DNA of 64,000 nucleotides, taken from contig OY726563.1 in the NCBI GenBank assembly GCA_963383645.1, positions 26,630,821-26,694,820 of the forward strand, given 5' to 3'. The stretch's first letter is position 1, and the number at the start of each line of letters is the position of its first letter. A model generated the notes under the pieces. That model ran no database searches and was not told the DNA's origin. It saw nothing but the letters and a program-made list of their open reading frames with translations. The position numbers were made by a program, and so were the translations under genes. This stretch comes from Muscardinus avellanarius (Eukaryota > Chordata > Mammalia > Rodentia > Gliridae). Of this stretch, positions 24,043-34,692 are shown one piece after another.

Positions 24043-25395
24043 TTTTTCTGTTAATATAACTCATCATTATAGACATTATCTAAAATTATTTGAGTCACTA
24101 AGACACTTGGGAAAGAGATTAATAAATAAGATGATCAGGAGTCTAGAAATTCAAAGATATGCATCAAGTCATGGATTTATTGCTTTCTAACCATGTTCCT
24201 TGGTCAAATCATTCAATATATACAAGCTTGTTATTAGTTTGTGGAATTAAAATCCCATCTCTTATCTCATACCTTCACTGGGGACAAAGTGACACAATGC
24301 ATGTAAATGGAATCTAAACATGTTATAAAATATGAAAAATTCATTTTACACATAAAATGATTATAGAGTCTTCTGTTGAATCCTTAGAGTTCCTTTTGAC
24401 TACTTATTTTGGAAAGGGCACAGTTTATGTGGTACTTGTTCCTTTTCTATGAATGCAAAATTTGTAGTTCAAATATAGATCCCTTCTTCTGCTTCTCAAG
24501 TACTAAATGTTTAATATAGAAAATAAATATGAATGAATTATTTTTGTACCATAGAAGAACAAAGTATTTTGCCTGGCTTTCCAAGTCCTCAGATTCTTGC
24601 TAGTTACTAATTTTATTAGGGGTTCTTTACCATTTGGTCAATAAACAATTTTGAGAATATGATAAAAAAAAAAGGATACTTTATCCCAAGGATATAACAC
24701 ATATCTACCAAATATTTGGGAGACTCTAATATTGAGGTTATAGAAAGTATTGCAAACATTTTAAAAACTCTTAATGTCCTGTGAACTCAAATTACTCTTA
24801 CATATTTTTGTCATTAATTAATATTCATTGACAAGTTAAAATTGAACATACTTTAATAGACAATAATGTTAAACAGTTTCTTTGAGAAACTTTGAAACCA
24901 TGCTCTCACACATATATTGGGCTATGGTGTCCTCTGAATATACTTTTAACATGGTGCTTCATTTTATATGGTAACATCATTTTTATCAGCATTATACATT
25001 ATCTGCACTTATAATTTCTTGTCTTGTGTGATAGTTTGCTCAGTTAATAAAGTAGTCTAAGAAGAGTTTCTTCCTCTAAAGTTAGAAATTTTCTTCTAAA
25101 ACATCATGCAGCTGATGGGTATAAATCTGATTACAGAATAAAAATACTAAATATCATACTTTATTTTGCATAAAGGATTCTTATAGTAACTCTGTGTTAT
25201 GGATTGTGATTTTTGAAATTTATGTCACTATTTTCTTTTCCTGTCTTTCATCTGGTGAAAATTTAAAACTCTCTATAAAACTTTTTATTATTTTTCATCT
25301 GTTATATATTTTATAACATGTAATTTCATTTAAAAATTTAAACATTTAAATGAATAAAAATACAATAAAAAACAGACTAGTGTATATATTCTGAA
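24043..25395. other. Intronic sequence, nothing recognised
   Basis: AT-rich intron with no supportable feature. Confidence 0.45.
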
Positions 25396-25410
25396 TATAG
25401 CCTTTGTTTA
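25396..25410 (+). repeat. Target-site duplication, left copy
   Basis: 'tatagcctttgttta', identical over 15 bp to 27544-27558. It flanks the composite retroelement. On the minus strand the empty site reads ctttaaac, close to the L1 endonuclease preference TT/AAAA. Confidence 0.93.
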
Positions 25411-25600
25411 TTTTATTTTTTTTTAATTTATTTTTTAAATTGGTGCATTGTAGTCATATATCAATCACATTGGAGTACAAGACTTGAGAGGATATACAAG
25501 CACACATCATCCAATTAGCCCTCCTCCAGCCCCCATCCCATTCCCTCCCCCTCCCTCCATCCCACACTTCTTTGGTGATTTATTTGATACATTTGTTTAT
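25411..25600 (-). mobile_element. L1-like 3' end and A-rich tail of the composite
   Basis: Complement of an A-rich tail, then 'aattggtgcattgtagtcat' and a pyrimidine block 'cccattccctccccctccct', closely paralleling other L1 tails in the window (32945, 43510, 51310). Confidence 0.8.
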
Positions 25601-25834
25601 GTACCTCCTGCGTTTTAAAGAGGCTCCATCCTCCAGTATTACATACCCTCTGATTGGTCACATTAGTTGCTTCACTATAGGGCCCTTTCTATAGCTCAAC
25701 CTCTTCCTGTTGCCCTTTTCCTCCTAGTTATTGCTGATTAAGAGAAGCGTCTGATTTATATTTTCTGCGATATTTCTCTGTGCATGCTGCGTTGCAAGTA
25801 CCAATCCCACACTTGATGGTCCCAGTAGTGGCCT
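25600..25834 (-). other. Unique linker of the composite element
   Basis: Sequence not repeated elsewhere in the window. Contains 'cctctgattggtcacattag' (complement has a CCAAT box, 'gaccaatcagagg') and 'tcttcctgttgccc'. Origin unknown. It is the most informative piece for finding relatives. Confidence 0.6.
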
Positions 25835-27540
25835 GGCTACTCAGTGGACTGATCCAGACCTCGCTGGCTCAAGCAGCGGCCTTGCCTCATGGGAGGCCCC
25901 AGTTCTGGTCTCGCTGGCCCCTGAACCGGTCTAACCCCTAAGCTGGCTTTGGTCCCGACCTTGGAGGCCGCAGGAGTGAACTTGCCTCACGCCAGGCTCC
26001 GATGCTGGCCATTGGCCCCTGCACCGGTCTAACCCCTTGGCAGGATTCCAATCCCGGCCTCGGAGGCCCCAGCACTGGCCTAGCCTCACGGCAGGCTCCA
26101 ATGCCGGCCTCGTTGGCCCCAGCACCAGCCTAACCCCTCGGCAGGCTCCGATCCCGGCCTCGGAGGCCCCAGCACTGGTCATGCCTCAAGGCAGGCTCCG
26201 ATGCCAGCCTCGCTGGCCCCAGCACCGGCCTAACCCCTCGGCAGGCTCTTATCCTGGCCTCAGAGGCCCCAGTACCGGCCTTGCCTCAAGGCAGGCTCCG
26301 ATGCTGGCCTCACTGGCCCCAGCAGCGGCCTAACCCCTCGGCAGGCTCCAATCCCGGCCTCGGAGGCCCCAGCACTGGTCATGCCTCAAGGCAGGCTCCG
26401 ATGCCGGCCTCGCTGGCCCCAGCACCGGCCTAACCCCTTGGCAGGCACCGATCGCGGATTTGGAGGCCCCAGTACCGGCCTTGCCTCAAGGCAGGCTCCG
26501 ATGCCGGCCTCACTGGCCCCAGCACCAGCCTAACCCCTCGGCAGGCTCCGATCCCGGCCTCGGAGGCCCCAGCACTGGTCATGCCTCACAGCAGGCTCCG
26601 CTGCCGGCCTCGTTGGCCCCAGCACCGGCCTAACCCCTCGGCAGGCTCTTATACTGGCCTCGGAGGCCCCAGTACCGGCCTTGCCTCACGGCAGGCTCCA
26701 ATGCCAGCCTCGCTGGCCCCAGCACCGGCCTAACACCTCGGCAGGTTCTTATCCTGGCCTCGAGGCCCCAGTACTGGCCTTGCCTAAAGGCAGGCTCCGA
26801 TGCCGGCCTCACTGGCCCCAGCAGCGGCCTAACCCCTCGGCAGGCTCCGATCCCGGCCTCAGAGGCCCCAGTACCGGCCTTGCCTCAAGGCAGGCTCCGA
26901 TGCCGGCCTCGCTGGCCCCAGCACCGGCCTAACCCCTTGGCAGGCTCCGATCCCGGATTTGGAGGCCCCAGCACTGGTCATGCATCAAGGCAGGCTCCGA
27001 TGCCGGCCTCGCTGGCCCCAGCACCGGCCTAACCCCTCGGCAGGCTCTTATCCTGGCCTCGGAGGCCCCAGTACCGGCCTTGCCTCACGGCAGGCTCCGA
27101 TGCCGGCCTCGCTGGCCCCAGCACCGGCCTAACCCCTCGGCATGCTCCGATCCCGGCCTCGGAGGCCCCAGCACTGGTCATGCCTCACGGCAGGCTCCGC
27201 TGCCGGCCTCACTGGCCCCAGCACCGGCCTAACCCCTCGGCAGGCTCTTATCCTGGCCTCGAGGCCCCAGTACCGGCCTTGCCTCAAGACAGGCTCCGAT
27301 GCCGGCCTCGCTGGCCCCAGCACCGGCCTAACCCCTCGGCAGGCTCCGATCCCGGCCTCGGAGGCCCCAGCACTGGTCATGCCTCACAGCAGGCTCAGCT
27401 GCCGGCCTCGTTGGCCCCAGCACCGGCCTAACCCCTCGGCAGGCTCTTATCCTGGCCTCGGAGGCCCCAGTACCGGCCTTGCCTCACGGCAGGCTCCAAT
27501 GCCAGCCTCGCTGGCCCCAGCACCGGCCTAACCCCTCGGC
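25835..27540 (-). repeat. GC-rich 100-bp tandem array (about 17 units)
   Basis: Period is exactly 100 bp over most of the array, with 'ggcaggctcc/t' recurring at 26141, 26241, 26341, 26441, 26541, 26641, 26741, 26840, 26940, 27040, 27140, 27240, 27339 and 27439. Each unit is two related 50-bp halves, one with 'ggcctcggaggccccag' and one with 'ggcctcgctggccccag'. Two unit types (cgatcccgg..actggtcat and cttatcctgg..taccggcctt) often alternate, giving a 200-bp higher-order period. Units near 25840-26040 are most diverged. CpG and GC content are far above the flanks. Frames of 60-129 residues on both strands are by-products of the repeats. Confidence 0.95.
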
Positions 27541-27543
27541 AGG

Positions 27544-27558
27544 TATAGCCTTTGTTTA
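27544..27558 (+). repeat. Target-site duplication, right copy
   Basis: 'tatagcctttgttta', identical to 25396-25410, directly after the last truncated tandem unit. Confidence 0.93.
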
Positions 27559-27582
27559 AAGTACACATATAAATATGTAGCT

Positions 27583-27812
27583 ACAGCCAGGTGTGGTGGC
27601 GCATGCTTGTAATCCCAGCATTTGGGAGACTGAGACTGGAGGACTGCAGTTTGCGGACAGTTTCAGCTACTTAGTGAGGCCCTCCACAACTTATAGAGAC
27701 CCTGTTTCAAAATAAAGAATAAAAAATAGGGCAGGGGGTGTAGCTCAAAGGTCAAATGCCTCTGGGTTTCACCCTCAGATCCACAAAATAATAAATAAAT
27801 AAATAAATAAAT
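27583..27812 (+). mobile_element. B1-dID SINE with (AAAT)n tail
   Basis: Sense: 'gccaggtgtggtggcgcatg', 'aatcccagcatttgggagac', 'gggcagggggtgtagctcaa', then (AAAT)n at 27786-27812. Confidence 0.9.
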
Positions 27813-28184
27813 ATGTAACTACATATATAGTTTATTTTTTATAAAAATAGTCATAATGTGGTCATAGTTACACATGTAATATAATACTATTACTTGTGTA
27901 ATATATTTGCTATATTCTTACACCTTAACTGTTGCCCAAAGGTCTATGTCCTAAAGGCTTTGAAGATGTGGTAGAAATTTTAGGAGCTACAACCTCATAG
28001 GAAGTTTAAGGTATTGTTGCAATGGTTATGAAGGAGATTATGGGACTGTGTTATCTTTCTTCTTTTTTGATTCTGGGGTTTGCTGTACCCTACATACTTC
28101 ACCAAAACATCCTACAGTAAGGTCCAAAAACCAGGGGTCAATTGGTCCTGGATGCAAATTTCAAAACTCTGAGCCAAAATACTT

Positions 28185-28430
28185 TCTTATAAATTTAGTT
28201 AATGTCACTTTGATTGGGGTTAGATGGAATCTCAGTGTAGTTTTGATTTGCATCTCCCTGATGGCTAATGATGTTGAACATTTTTTCATGTATCTATTGG
28301 CCATTTGTATCTCTTCTTTTGTGAAGTGTCTATTCAATTCAGTTACCCATTCTTGATTGGGTTGTTTAGCTAGTGTAAGGTCTTTTAAGCTCTTTGTATA
28401 TTCTGGATATTAGTCCCCTATCAGAGGAAT
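28185..28430 (-). mobile_element. L1 ORF2 internal fragment
   Basis: Antisense, about 245 bp: 'ttgatttgcatctccctgat', 'ttggccatttgtatctcttc', 'tgtatattctggatattagt', the same part of ORF2 as 1-190 and 6050-6250. No A-tail is seen. Confidence 0.85.
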
Positions 28431-28513
28431 ATGTAATGTTTTAATTATTAAATGCCCCTTCTCATCCATGTTCTACTGCAAACACAACTGAATAGTCCCT
28501 ACCTACTTTATTT

Positions 28514-28580
28514 TTTGTAGTAATGAGGATTGAATTCAGAGGCTTCCAACAGACAGCTCATTATCCTCCTATCTTGATTA
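28514..28580 (-). mobile_element. SINE fragment (low-quality)
   Basis: 'gaggattgaattcagaggct' and 'tatcctcctatcttgatta' look like joined ID and B1 pieces of a broken antisense SINE. Confidence 0.4.
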
Positions 28581-28592
28581 GATTTTAGGGTA

Positions 28593-28595
<3 letters not shown>

Positions 28596-28645
<50 letters not shown>

Positions 28646-28824
28646 GGAGATTGAACCCAGGGACATACTACCTCTGAGATATATTCTCAGTTCTACTTTA
28701 TTTTTTATTTTTATATTTTAAAACACAGTCTCACTATATTGGTGGTTTGACCTTGAAGATGTAATCCTCCTGTTTCAGTCTTTCAAGTTTTGAAATTACA
28801 GGCATGTGCCACTATTACTGGCTA
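28596..28824 (-). mobile_element. B1-dID SINE with (TG)n tail
   Basis: Antisense: (TG)n at 28597-28640 as tail, then 'ggagattgaacccagggaca', 'acacagtctcactatattgg', 'gcatgtgccactattactgg'. Confidence 0.85.
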
Positions 28825-29374
28825 TTTGGGGGTATTTCCGTCAGAAAGTAATGTATGTGTCACCAAGAATTTTAGCAAGTTAATTTACTTTATGCCTTTA
28901 GATTAAAATATTTTTATCCTTTTAAGAATTCTGTTGTTAAACCAATTTCTTGAGGGCATGACCATGTTTTTATGTTTTATTTGTCCTTAGATGTTTCTGA
29001 AAATAAAGATGCATCAGTCATTAACACTACCACATTTATTTTCAGCTTTTCAACTTTGAGACATGTGATAGAAATATATTTCCAAGTTCTCTGCACTTGG
29101 GTGAGGACTTCTGACCACTTTTAAGCATTATGTTATGATAAAAAGTATCACGTGTCACTTTCTGTTCAAGAATTTAAATATCAGTAAAATTTCTTTCAGA
29201 ACTTTATTTCCCTCTGTACAGTGACTGGGAATGTTCTAGCTCGTGGCAGTTTTATCAGGTGGGTGTCTGAATGGCCAATGAATAGAATTCCCTTGATTAG
29301 CAGCAATTAGTGAAGGAATAAATATAACTATTCACATAACAGACAGATGTTATAACTTATTGTCTCATTTTTGA

Positions 29375-29553
29375 CAGTATTCAGGATGAAGCCCAGAGGC
29401 ATTCTACCTCTGAGCTACACCCCAAGTCCTACTTTTTATTCCTTATTTTGAAACAGGGTCTCACTGAGTTGCAAAGGGCCTCACTAAGTAGTTGAGGCTG
29501 TCTCAGCCTCTCAAATGCTGGGATTGCGAGCGTGTGCCACCATACCCAGCTCT
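29375..29553 (-). mobile_element. B1-dID SINE
   Basis: Antisense: 'ggcattctacctctgagcta', 'gggtctcactgagttgcaaa', 'ccaccatacccagctc'. It misses about 20 bp around the usual 'gatcctcctgt'. Confidence 0.85.
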
Positions 29554-29561
29554 GTCTCATT

Positions 29562-29720
29562 TTTTTTTTTTTTTAACTGGAGATTGAACACAGAGGAATT
29601 TTACTTCCAAGCTATTACCCAAGTCCTTGTTATTTTCTTATTTTGAAACATGGTGTTGATTATTACTGAGGGTCTCCCTATGTGGCAGAGACTGTAGTGG
29701 ACCAGCTATTGTCCTGTCAT
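29562..29720 (-). mobile_element. B1-dID SINE, degraded
   Basis: Antisense: a T-run tail, 'ggagattgaacacagaggaa', 'gctattacccaagtccttgt', 'ctatgtggcagagactgtag'. Its far end is cut by the following LTR. Confidence 0.65.
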
Positions 29721-29722
29721 AG

Positions 29723-30353
29723 TGTACTGGTATTGGAAAGAGGGTTTAAAATGTATTAATGTGTCAATACTGGGAAAGATGTCCAATCTTGAAATATGTC
29801 TTCTTTACTAAGAAAGCCAGGGTTAGCTAACATGTCCTTGCATTCCTAAGAACAATTTAACACATTTTGGGGGAGAAGACGAAAGGTAAAAGCTTGTATC
29901 TGGAGACAGAGATGCCTCCGTCTCAGGCCATAAATCTGGGCCTGTGTTTGGAGACAGAGATGTCTCCCCCTTTAGGCCATAAATTCTGCTGGAGAGATAA
30001 CAGAAGCAGAGCCGGGGTTGGAGATAAAGTGTAACATGATCTCCAAAAATCAGAGGGACCTGCTGGACTTAGACAGGATAAAAACTCAGTAAACTGGAGT
30101 TCATTGGCATTTTCACTCGAATTGCCCCCCTGTTCCTCGCTCCGGCACAGGGCTGTAACTATCTCTATATTTCTATCTTTTTAATAAACTTCTTTAAATC
30201 TTCAGCAGCTGTCCAAGCGATGAATACTTATTCTTAGCTTAGGACAAGAATCCACGGTTTTTCTGTTTGTCTGTCTGTGTGATAGTGGGGGGGGGGGTTA
30301 CTTTTCCACACACACACCACGCACCTTTCCCCTCCAACCTATCCCCCGCAACA
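29723..30353 (+). mobile_element. ERV LTR, copy A
   Basis: Starts 'tgtactggtattggaaagag'. Internal 'ggagacagagatgcctccgt' and 'ggagacagagatgtctcccc' are two arms of a local duplication. A TATA-like 'ggataaaaactcag' at 30076 precedes 'tttttaataaacttcttt' (poly(A) signal, 30178), and 'gcttaggacaagaatccacgg' lies near the end. It closes around 'cgcaaca'. 'atag' flanks both ends (29719-29722 and 30354-30357), a possible 4-bp target duplication. No coding region follows. Confidence 0.7.
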
Positions 30354-30654
30354 ATAGCTTCCCAAGGACTGAGATTAAAAGTGTGCACTCTTGTGCCTAC
30401 TATTGCCTCAGTTTTTCAAAGCCCACTGAGTAATAATGACTTATTTTCTTAAAAATAAAGAATTCAGTTACTAAGTTGTTCAATTTGTTATAAAATAGTT
30501 ACTTCTATAAAAGCAAAAATCAAATATCCCATATATCAAAAATTCTAAATTTATTTATCTTATTGAATAATAAAGAATTTGAGTAATATATATTGTGAAT
30601 ATATGTTATCTAGGGGATATTTGGAGTCCTAATTATATGGATAGTGTACTAGTA
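30354..30654. other. AT-rich spacer between two related LTRs
   Basis: About 300 bp of AT-rich sequence with no gag/pol-like frame, so the LTRs do not enclose a provirus here. Confidence 0.5.
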
Positions 30655-31313
30655 TTAGGAAGAGGTTTTAAAATGTATTAATATACCAGTATTGGGAAAG
30701 ATTTACAATTTTAAAAATATATCGTTTGTACTAGGAAAACCAGGATTGGTAGGAAGGAGGGACTTGTAATTTACATTTCTAAAGAGAAGGAAAGAAAGCC
30801 AGAGCCAGGGAAGAGGGCTCTTTACATTTCTGAGAGACAAATGGCCTAAGGGAAATCTGAAGAAATCCTAGATCCTGGAGAAACAATTTCACACATTTTG
30901 GGGGATGGAACAAAAGGTGTATAGAAGGCTGTGTTTGGAGACAGGACAGCCCCCCCTCCCCACCTCAGGGCAAATCCGGCTGGAGACAGCAGAAAACTGG
31001 GCTAGAGATAGGGCTAGAGATATCTACAGATCAAAGGACCTGCCTCAGAATTGGTCTGGATAAAAACACTCAGTATACTGGAGTTCTTAGGTATTTTCAT
31101 TTGAATTGCATCCCTGTGCCCCTCTCTTGGGCACAGGACTGTAACTATCTCCTGTATTTCTATCATTTTAATAAACTTTAAATCTTCAGCAACTGTCCAA
31201 GCTACGCATATTTATTCTTAGCTTAGGACAAGAGTGCACGGTTTTTTTGTTTGTGTGGTTGTGGTGGGGGAATTACTTTTCCCCTCACACACCGAACACA
31301 TTTCACCACAACA
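30655..31313 (+). mobile_element. ERV LTR, copy B
   Basis: Same family and orientation as copy A: 'tgtactagtattaggaagag', 'cacacattttgggggatgga', 'ctggataaaaacactcag' (TATA-like), 'tttaataaactttaaatctt' (poly(A) signal), 'gcttaggacaagagtgcacgg', ending near 'caccacaaca'. It contains about 70 bp in the 5' half that copy A lacks. Confidence 0.7.
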
Positions 31314-31436
31314 GCTAGGACTAGAAAAAGTAGGCAAAAAGACAAGGGCTGTTGGAGACAGCCACATATATACAATTTAAAACAGAACACACACTCTATA
31401 CAGATGTTTTCTATTATTAATAATATATGTGTCATA

Positions 31437-31620
31437 GGCCGGGCGTGTTGGCGTACGCTTGTAAACCCCGGGCTTGGGAGGCAGAGACAGGAGGATCCAG
31501 CAGGTTTGAAGCCAGCTGCCAAGCTGGCTTAGGAGACCCTGTTTCCAAATCAAAATGTAAAAATAGGTCTGGGAATGTAGCCCAGGGGTAGAAGGGCTTC
31601 CAGGAACCCCAGTACCACCA
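31437..31620 (+). mobile_element. Young-type B1-dID SINE
   Basis: Sense: 'ggccgggcgtgttggcgtac', 'cgggcttgggaggcagagac', 'gctggcttaggagaccctgt', 'ggtctgggaatgtagcccag', 'aggaaccccagtaccacc'. The A tail is replaced by the adjacent microsatellite. Confidence 0.92.
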
Positions 31621-31677
<57 letters not shown>

Positions 31678-31768
31678 TGTGTGTATGTATGTGTGTGTGT
31701 ATGTGTATATGTATATGTATATATATGTATGTCATTATATGTACATAAATGTATATATGTATACATAA
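31620..31768 (+). repeat. (TA)n/(TG)n compound microsatellite
   Basis: TA at 31621-31636, TG at about 31637-31685, then mixed TGTA/TATG. The minus-strand H/T-rich frames over it are artefacts. Confidence 0.95.
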
Positions 31769-31789
31769 AAATTCCATAAGCCCATGCCA

Positions 31790-32650
31790 TACATTAATTC
31801 AAACTTTTTTTGAAACATGAATCAGAGCTATCTTTACAAAATAGTATAAATATACTTCATTAGTATGAATTTAAAAGTTTCATGGTATTGTTATATATAT
31901 GTTATATATGTGAGATTTTACAAATCTCATAAGGGAGAGTAATTAAGTATTAACTAAACTTTCACTATTTCAAAAAAATAATTTGTATTATTTATTACTG
32001 ATATCCTTGCACTTGTAAGAAAATTGATTTTATATAAATTTCTAGAGGTATGAATTTAAATTTTTTATGTTTTAATTTAGTAATTTATTGAAAAATGCTC
32101 CAGAAATGTATTATCAATTTATTCTGCCATAGACTTCTTATACTACTTTAGATTTCCTATTTCCTTTTGTTTAGAGTTTCCTTTTGTTTAGAGTTTTCCT
32201 TTTGTTTAGAGTTATTATCAGAGTTTCAATCTGCCTATCTGGTAGGTAAAAATTGTAATATATTATATATTTCATTACTAGGTAGATAGAATAGTTTTTA
32301 ATATACTTACTGATATATCAATATTTGTTTATTTTCTGGCTTATGTTCTTTATGAATTTTCCTTTTGAGGTGTTCTGCTTTTACTTATGGATCTATCAGA
32401 ATTATTTATATATGAAGACTATAATCCTTTATATCTTATAAATATTACAAATAATTCTTAGTTGAATCTTTGACTTTTAACTTCAGAATCTTTCTTGTAT
32501 ACATGATAACAAATGCATGATTAAATAATTGCCTTACTAATTACCCTCACTACAACTATTACCATAGACTATGAAGAAATAGAAATAAGATTTTTAATAA
32601 CTTAATACTTTTTTTGTTTAAAGTCTATTCATAATTTCAGTTTTAGTGAC
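31790..32650. other. Intronic sequence with one short tandem repeat
   Basis: AT-rich. The only structure is three copies of a 17-18 bp unit 'ttccttttgtttagagt' at 32161-32213. Confidence 0.6.
32161..32213 (+). repeat. 17-18 bp tandem triplication
   Basis: Three near-identical copies of 'ttccttttgtttagagt' in a row. Confidence 0.92.
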
Positions 32651-32654
32651 ATTT

Positions 32655-32930
32655 TTCATAATGTATTGGTTCATTACAATTATACATCATAGAAAGGTTC
32701 CATGTGTTAAAAACATACATGTACACATCTCTCTACATATTTCTGTGTACAATCCTTCCCTTTTACCCTTCTTCCTTTCCCACATGAGTTATCAAGATTG
32801 GCAATAATATATTCACATATTGATGTAGTATTATTTAAACTGTTTCCTTCCTCAGCCCTCTCTCTTCCCTTTCCTAACTCTTACCCCTAACCCTCTTCAA
32901 GTACTGTACTGATCTTTCTTTTCATGTGAC
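32655..32930 (-). mobile_element. L1-like 3' end, older type
   Basis: Antisense: 'tgtattggttcattacaatt', 'tacatgtacacatctctcta', a pyrimidine-rich block 'ccctctctcttccctttcct'. Confidence 0.55.
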
Positions 32931-32939
32931 ACTAGTTTT

Positions 32940-33220
32940 TTCTCTATTTTTTATTGTGCATTGTAGTCATATATCTTAATGGAGTACAAGATGGTAGAGG
33001 CATACATGTACACATCACTGATTTAGCCCTTTCCCAATCCCTACCCCATTTCCCATTCCCTCCTTGCATCTCAAATTTGGATTAGTGATTGACTTTGATA
33101 TATTTGTGAATGTACATCATGTACATTTGGGATTTTCCCTCTTCCCCACTCCCATTTCCCCTAGTTAGGCTGCTTTATTTGCCACTCTATGATTTCTCCT
33201 TCTTTCAGATTCATTCTGGG
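32940..33220 (-). mobile_element. L1 3' end
   Basis: Antisense: 'ttattgtgcattgtagtcat', 'ggagtacaagatggtagagg', 'attgactttgatatatttgt', 'gcctctaggatcaaatggg' at the far edge. Short 5'-truncated copy. Confidence 0.85.
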
Positions 33221-33717
33221 CCTCTAGGATCAAATGGGCAGTAAGAAATTAGTAGATTAATGATAATTCTATAGTGCTTCTGGCATAATTGTTTCTGAAA
33301 TATTTTAGATACCAAATGTTAAAGTGAATACTCAACTTACATGAAATTTAAATGATTAAATAGCAGTAGAAGAATCCATGGGCACATCTTATTTATAATT
33401 CTATTAATGATCCAAATTTCCTCTTGAAATGAGGTTTTGAGGTATTATAAAGTAAATTTTAATGCTTCAGAAAGAGGGCTACATATCTCCAGAAGAAGAT
33501 AATTGCAACTGGATTTGGTGATCTGACCCACAATATAAAAATTTCTAATTAAAGTACTCTTTTTATAATGATAATCTTTCAGCCAAAAATTTCCTTGGGA
33601 CATGTTATAATGAAGATAAAATGTATTAAGATTTTAAATTAACCAAAGATCCCAAAGAAGCCTAATAAACATTTTTACAAATGTTCATAGTAAGAAATTT
33701 TATTGTGAAACAATCCT

Positions 33718-33719
33718 AC

Positions 33720-33752
<33 letters not shown>

Positions 33753-33808
33753 GTGTGTGTGTGTATATATGTATGTATATATATGTATATATATGTATGT
33801 ATATATAA
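33718..33808 (+). repeat. (TG)n/(TA)n/(TATG)n compound microsatellite
   Basis: TG, TA, TG and then TATG/TATA blocks. Confidence 0.95.
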
Positions 33809-34611
33809 TCATTGGCATAATTATATAGTGAATAGTTGAACTGAAATAAATAATTAAAATGTTAATCTTTCAAATTTTGTTTGATACATGTAAAAGAGTA
33901 ACATAGATTTCCATAGCTCACTCAGCAGACCAAAGATCTAGAAATAAGAAGCCATATACCAATAAGAGGAAACAAGATAGCATACTGCAAAAAACACAAA
34001 GATTTGGGCCTACATACAGAAAGTGAACTAAAGAATCATCATCCTACCCTTGATGAGGCAAATGTCCCCAGGAACAAATTGCTGAGAAAAGTGGAGCTTG
34101 CAATCACCAGAAGTCAGTAAGTTCTGATTTCTAATAAAGAAAAGCTTGTGAAGAAAGGGAGCAGTAGCCAGCAGCATGGGCAGATCCCAAAGGCCAGGCA
34201 GAGATACCCCATCTGCACTGCTCCAGTCATGAGCTTCTCCAGGGTGCAATTCCAGGTACAGACACAGCTTAGGCCAAACAATGTAGAAGCTGCCCTAAAC
34301 ATCTAGTCCTGGCTGCTGTGGAGAATCCCCCAGGCAGGCTCTAGAGCCAATAAGAAACAGAAGGAGAATAAGACTTGGATGTCCACACCCCACAGGGGCC
34401 TCCACTTTAAACCACTTTCCTTTCCCCAGTCACAGTGATGTTGTGATCTCCAGTGAAGGCCTTAGCACCAGCATGGCACACTGTGGTCCTGGTCCCACCT
34501 CTAACACGAGCTACAGAGTGCCCAATAAACAAAGGGAAAATCTCCCTGGAGCATAGAAGAAGTCGGAAATTAGAGCCCTCAGTATCTGCTCCCAGTTTGA
34601 GCAGAAGACAA

Positions 34612-34692
34612 GCTTTTCTTCCTCCTCCTCCTCCTCCTCCTCCTCCTCCTCCTCCTCCTCCTCCTCCTTCTCCTTCTTCTCCCCCCCCACTC
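34612..34692 (+). repeat. (TCC)n and C/T-rich tract
   Basis: About 16 TCC/CCT units, then a mixed CTT/CCT and C(9) stretch. It creates polyproline and polyglutamate frames, both artefacts. In the DMD transcript it would be a GGA-rich stretch. Confidence 0.95.

Larger units (their letters stand above)
25411..27543 (-). mobile_element. Composite VNTR + L1-tail retroelement, SVA-like architecture
   Basis: 2,133-bp insertion bounded by perfect 15-bp target-site duplications. In its own sense (minus strand) it has four parts: a GC-rich tandem array (27543 to about 25835), a unique linker (about 25830-25600), an L1-type 3' end with a G-rich purine block (complement of 25525-25565) ending 'tgactacaatgcaccaat', and an A-rich tail (complement of 25411-25440). 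The tail and duplications show mobilisation by L1 machinery. The window's other L1 tails end with the same 'gcaccaata' type motif. It has no long open frame, so it is non-autonomous. Either it is an independent composite family like primate SVA, or an L1 whose body was lost by splicing or deletion while 5' promoter monomers stayed. Exact duplications suggest it is young. Confidence 0.85.

Noticed and set aside
25931..27531. Several overlapping open frames of 60-129 residues on both strands, rich in Pro, Arg, Ala and Gly
   Set aside because: They are by-products of the GC-rich 100-bp tandem array. The same peptide reappears in different frames because 100 is not a multiple of 3.
25835..27540. 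CRISPR-like array or satellite
   Set aside because: Units are directly adjacent with no unique spacers, the genome is mammalian, and the array is bounded by target-site duplications.
31377..31790. 137-residue minus-strand frame with His/Thr runs
   Set aside because: It crosses a SINE and a TG/TA microsatellite. No gene.
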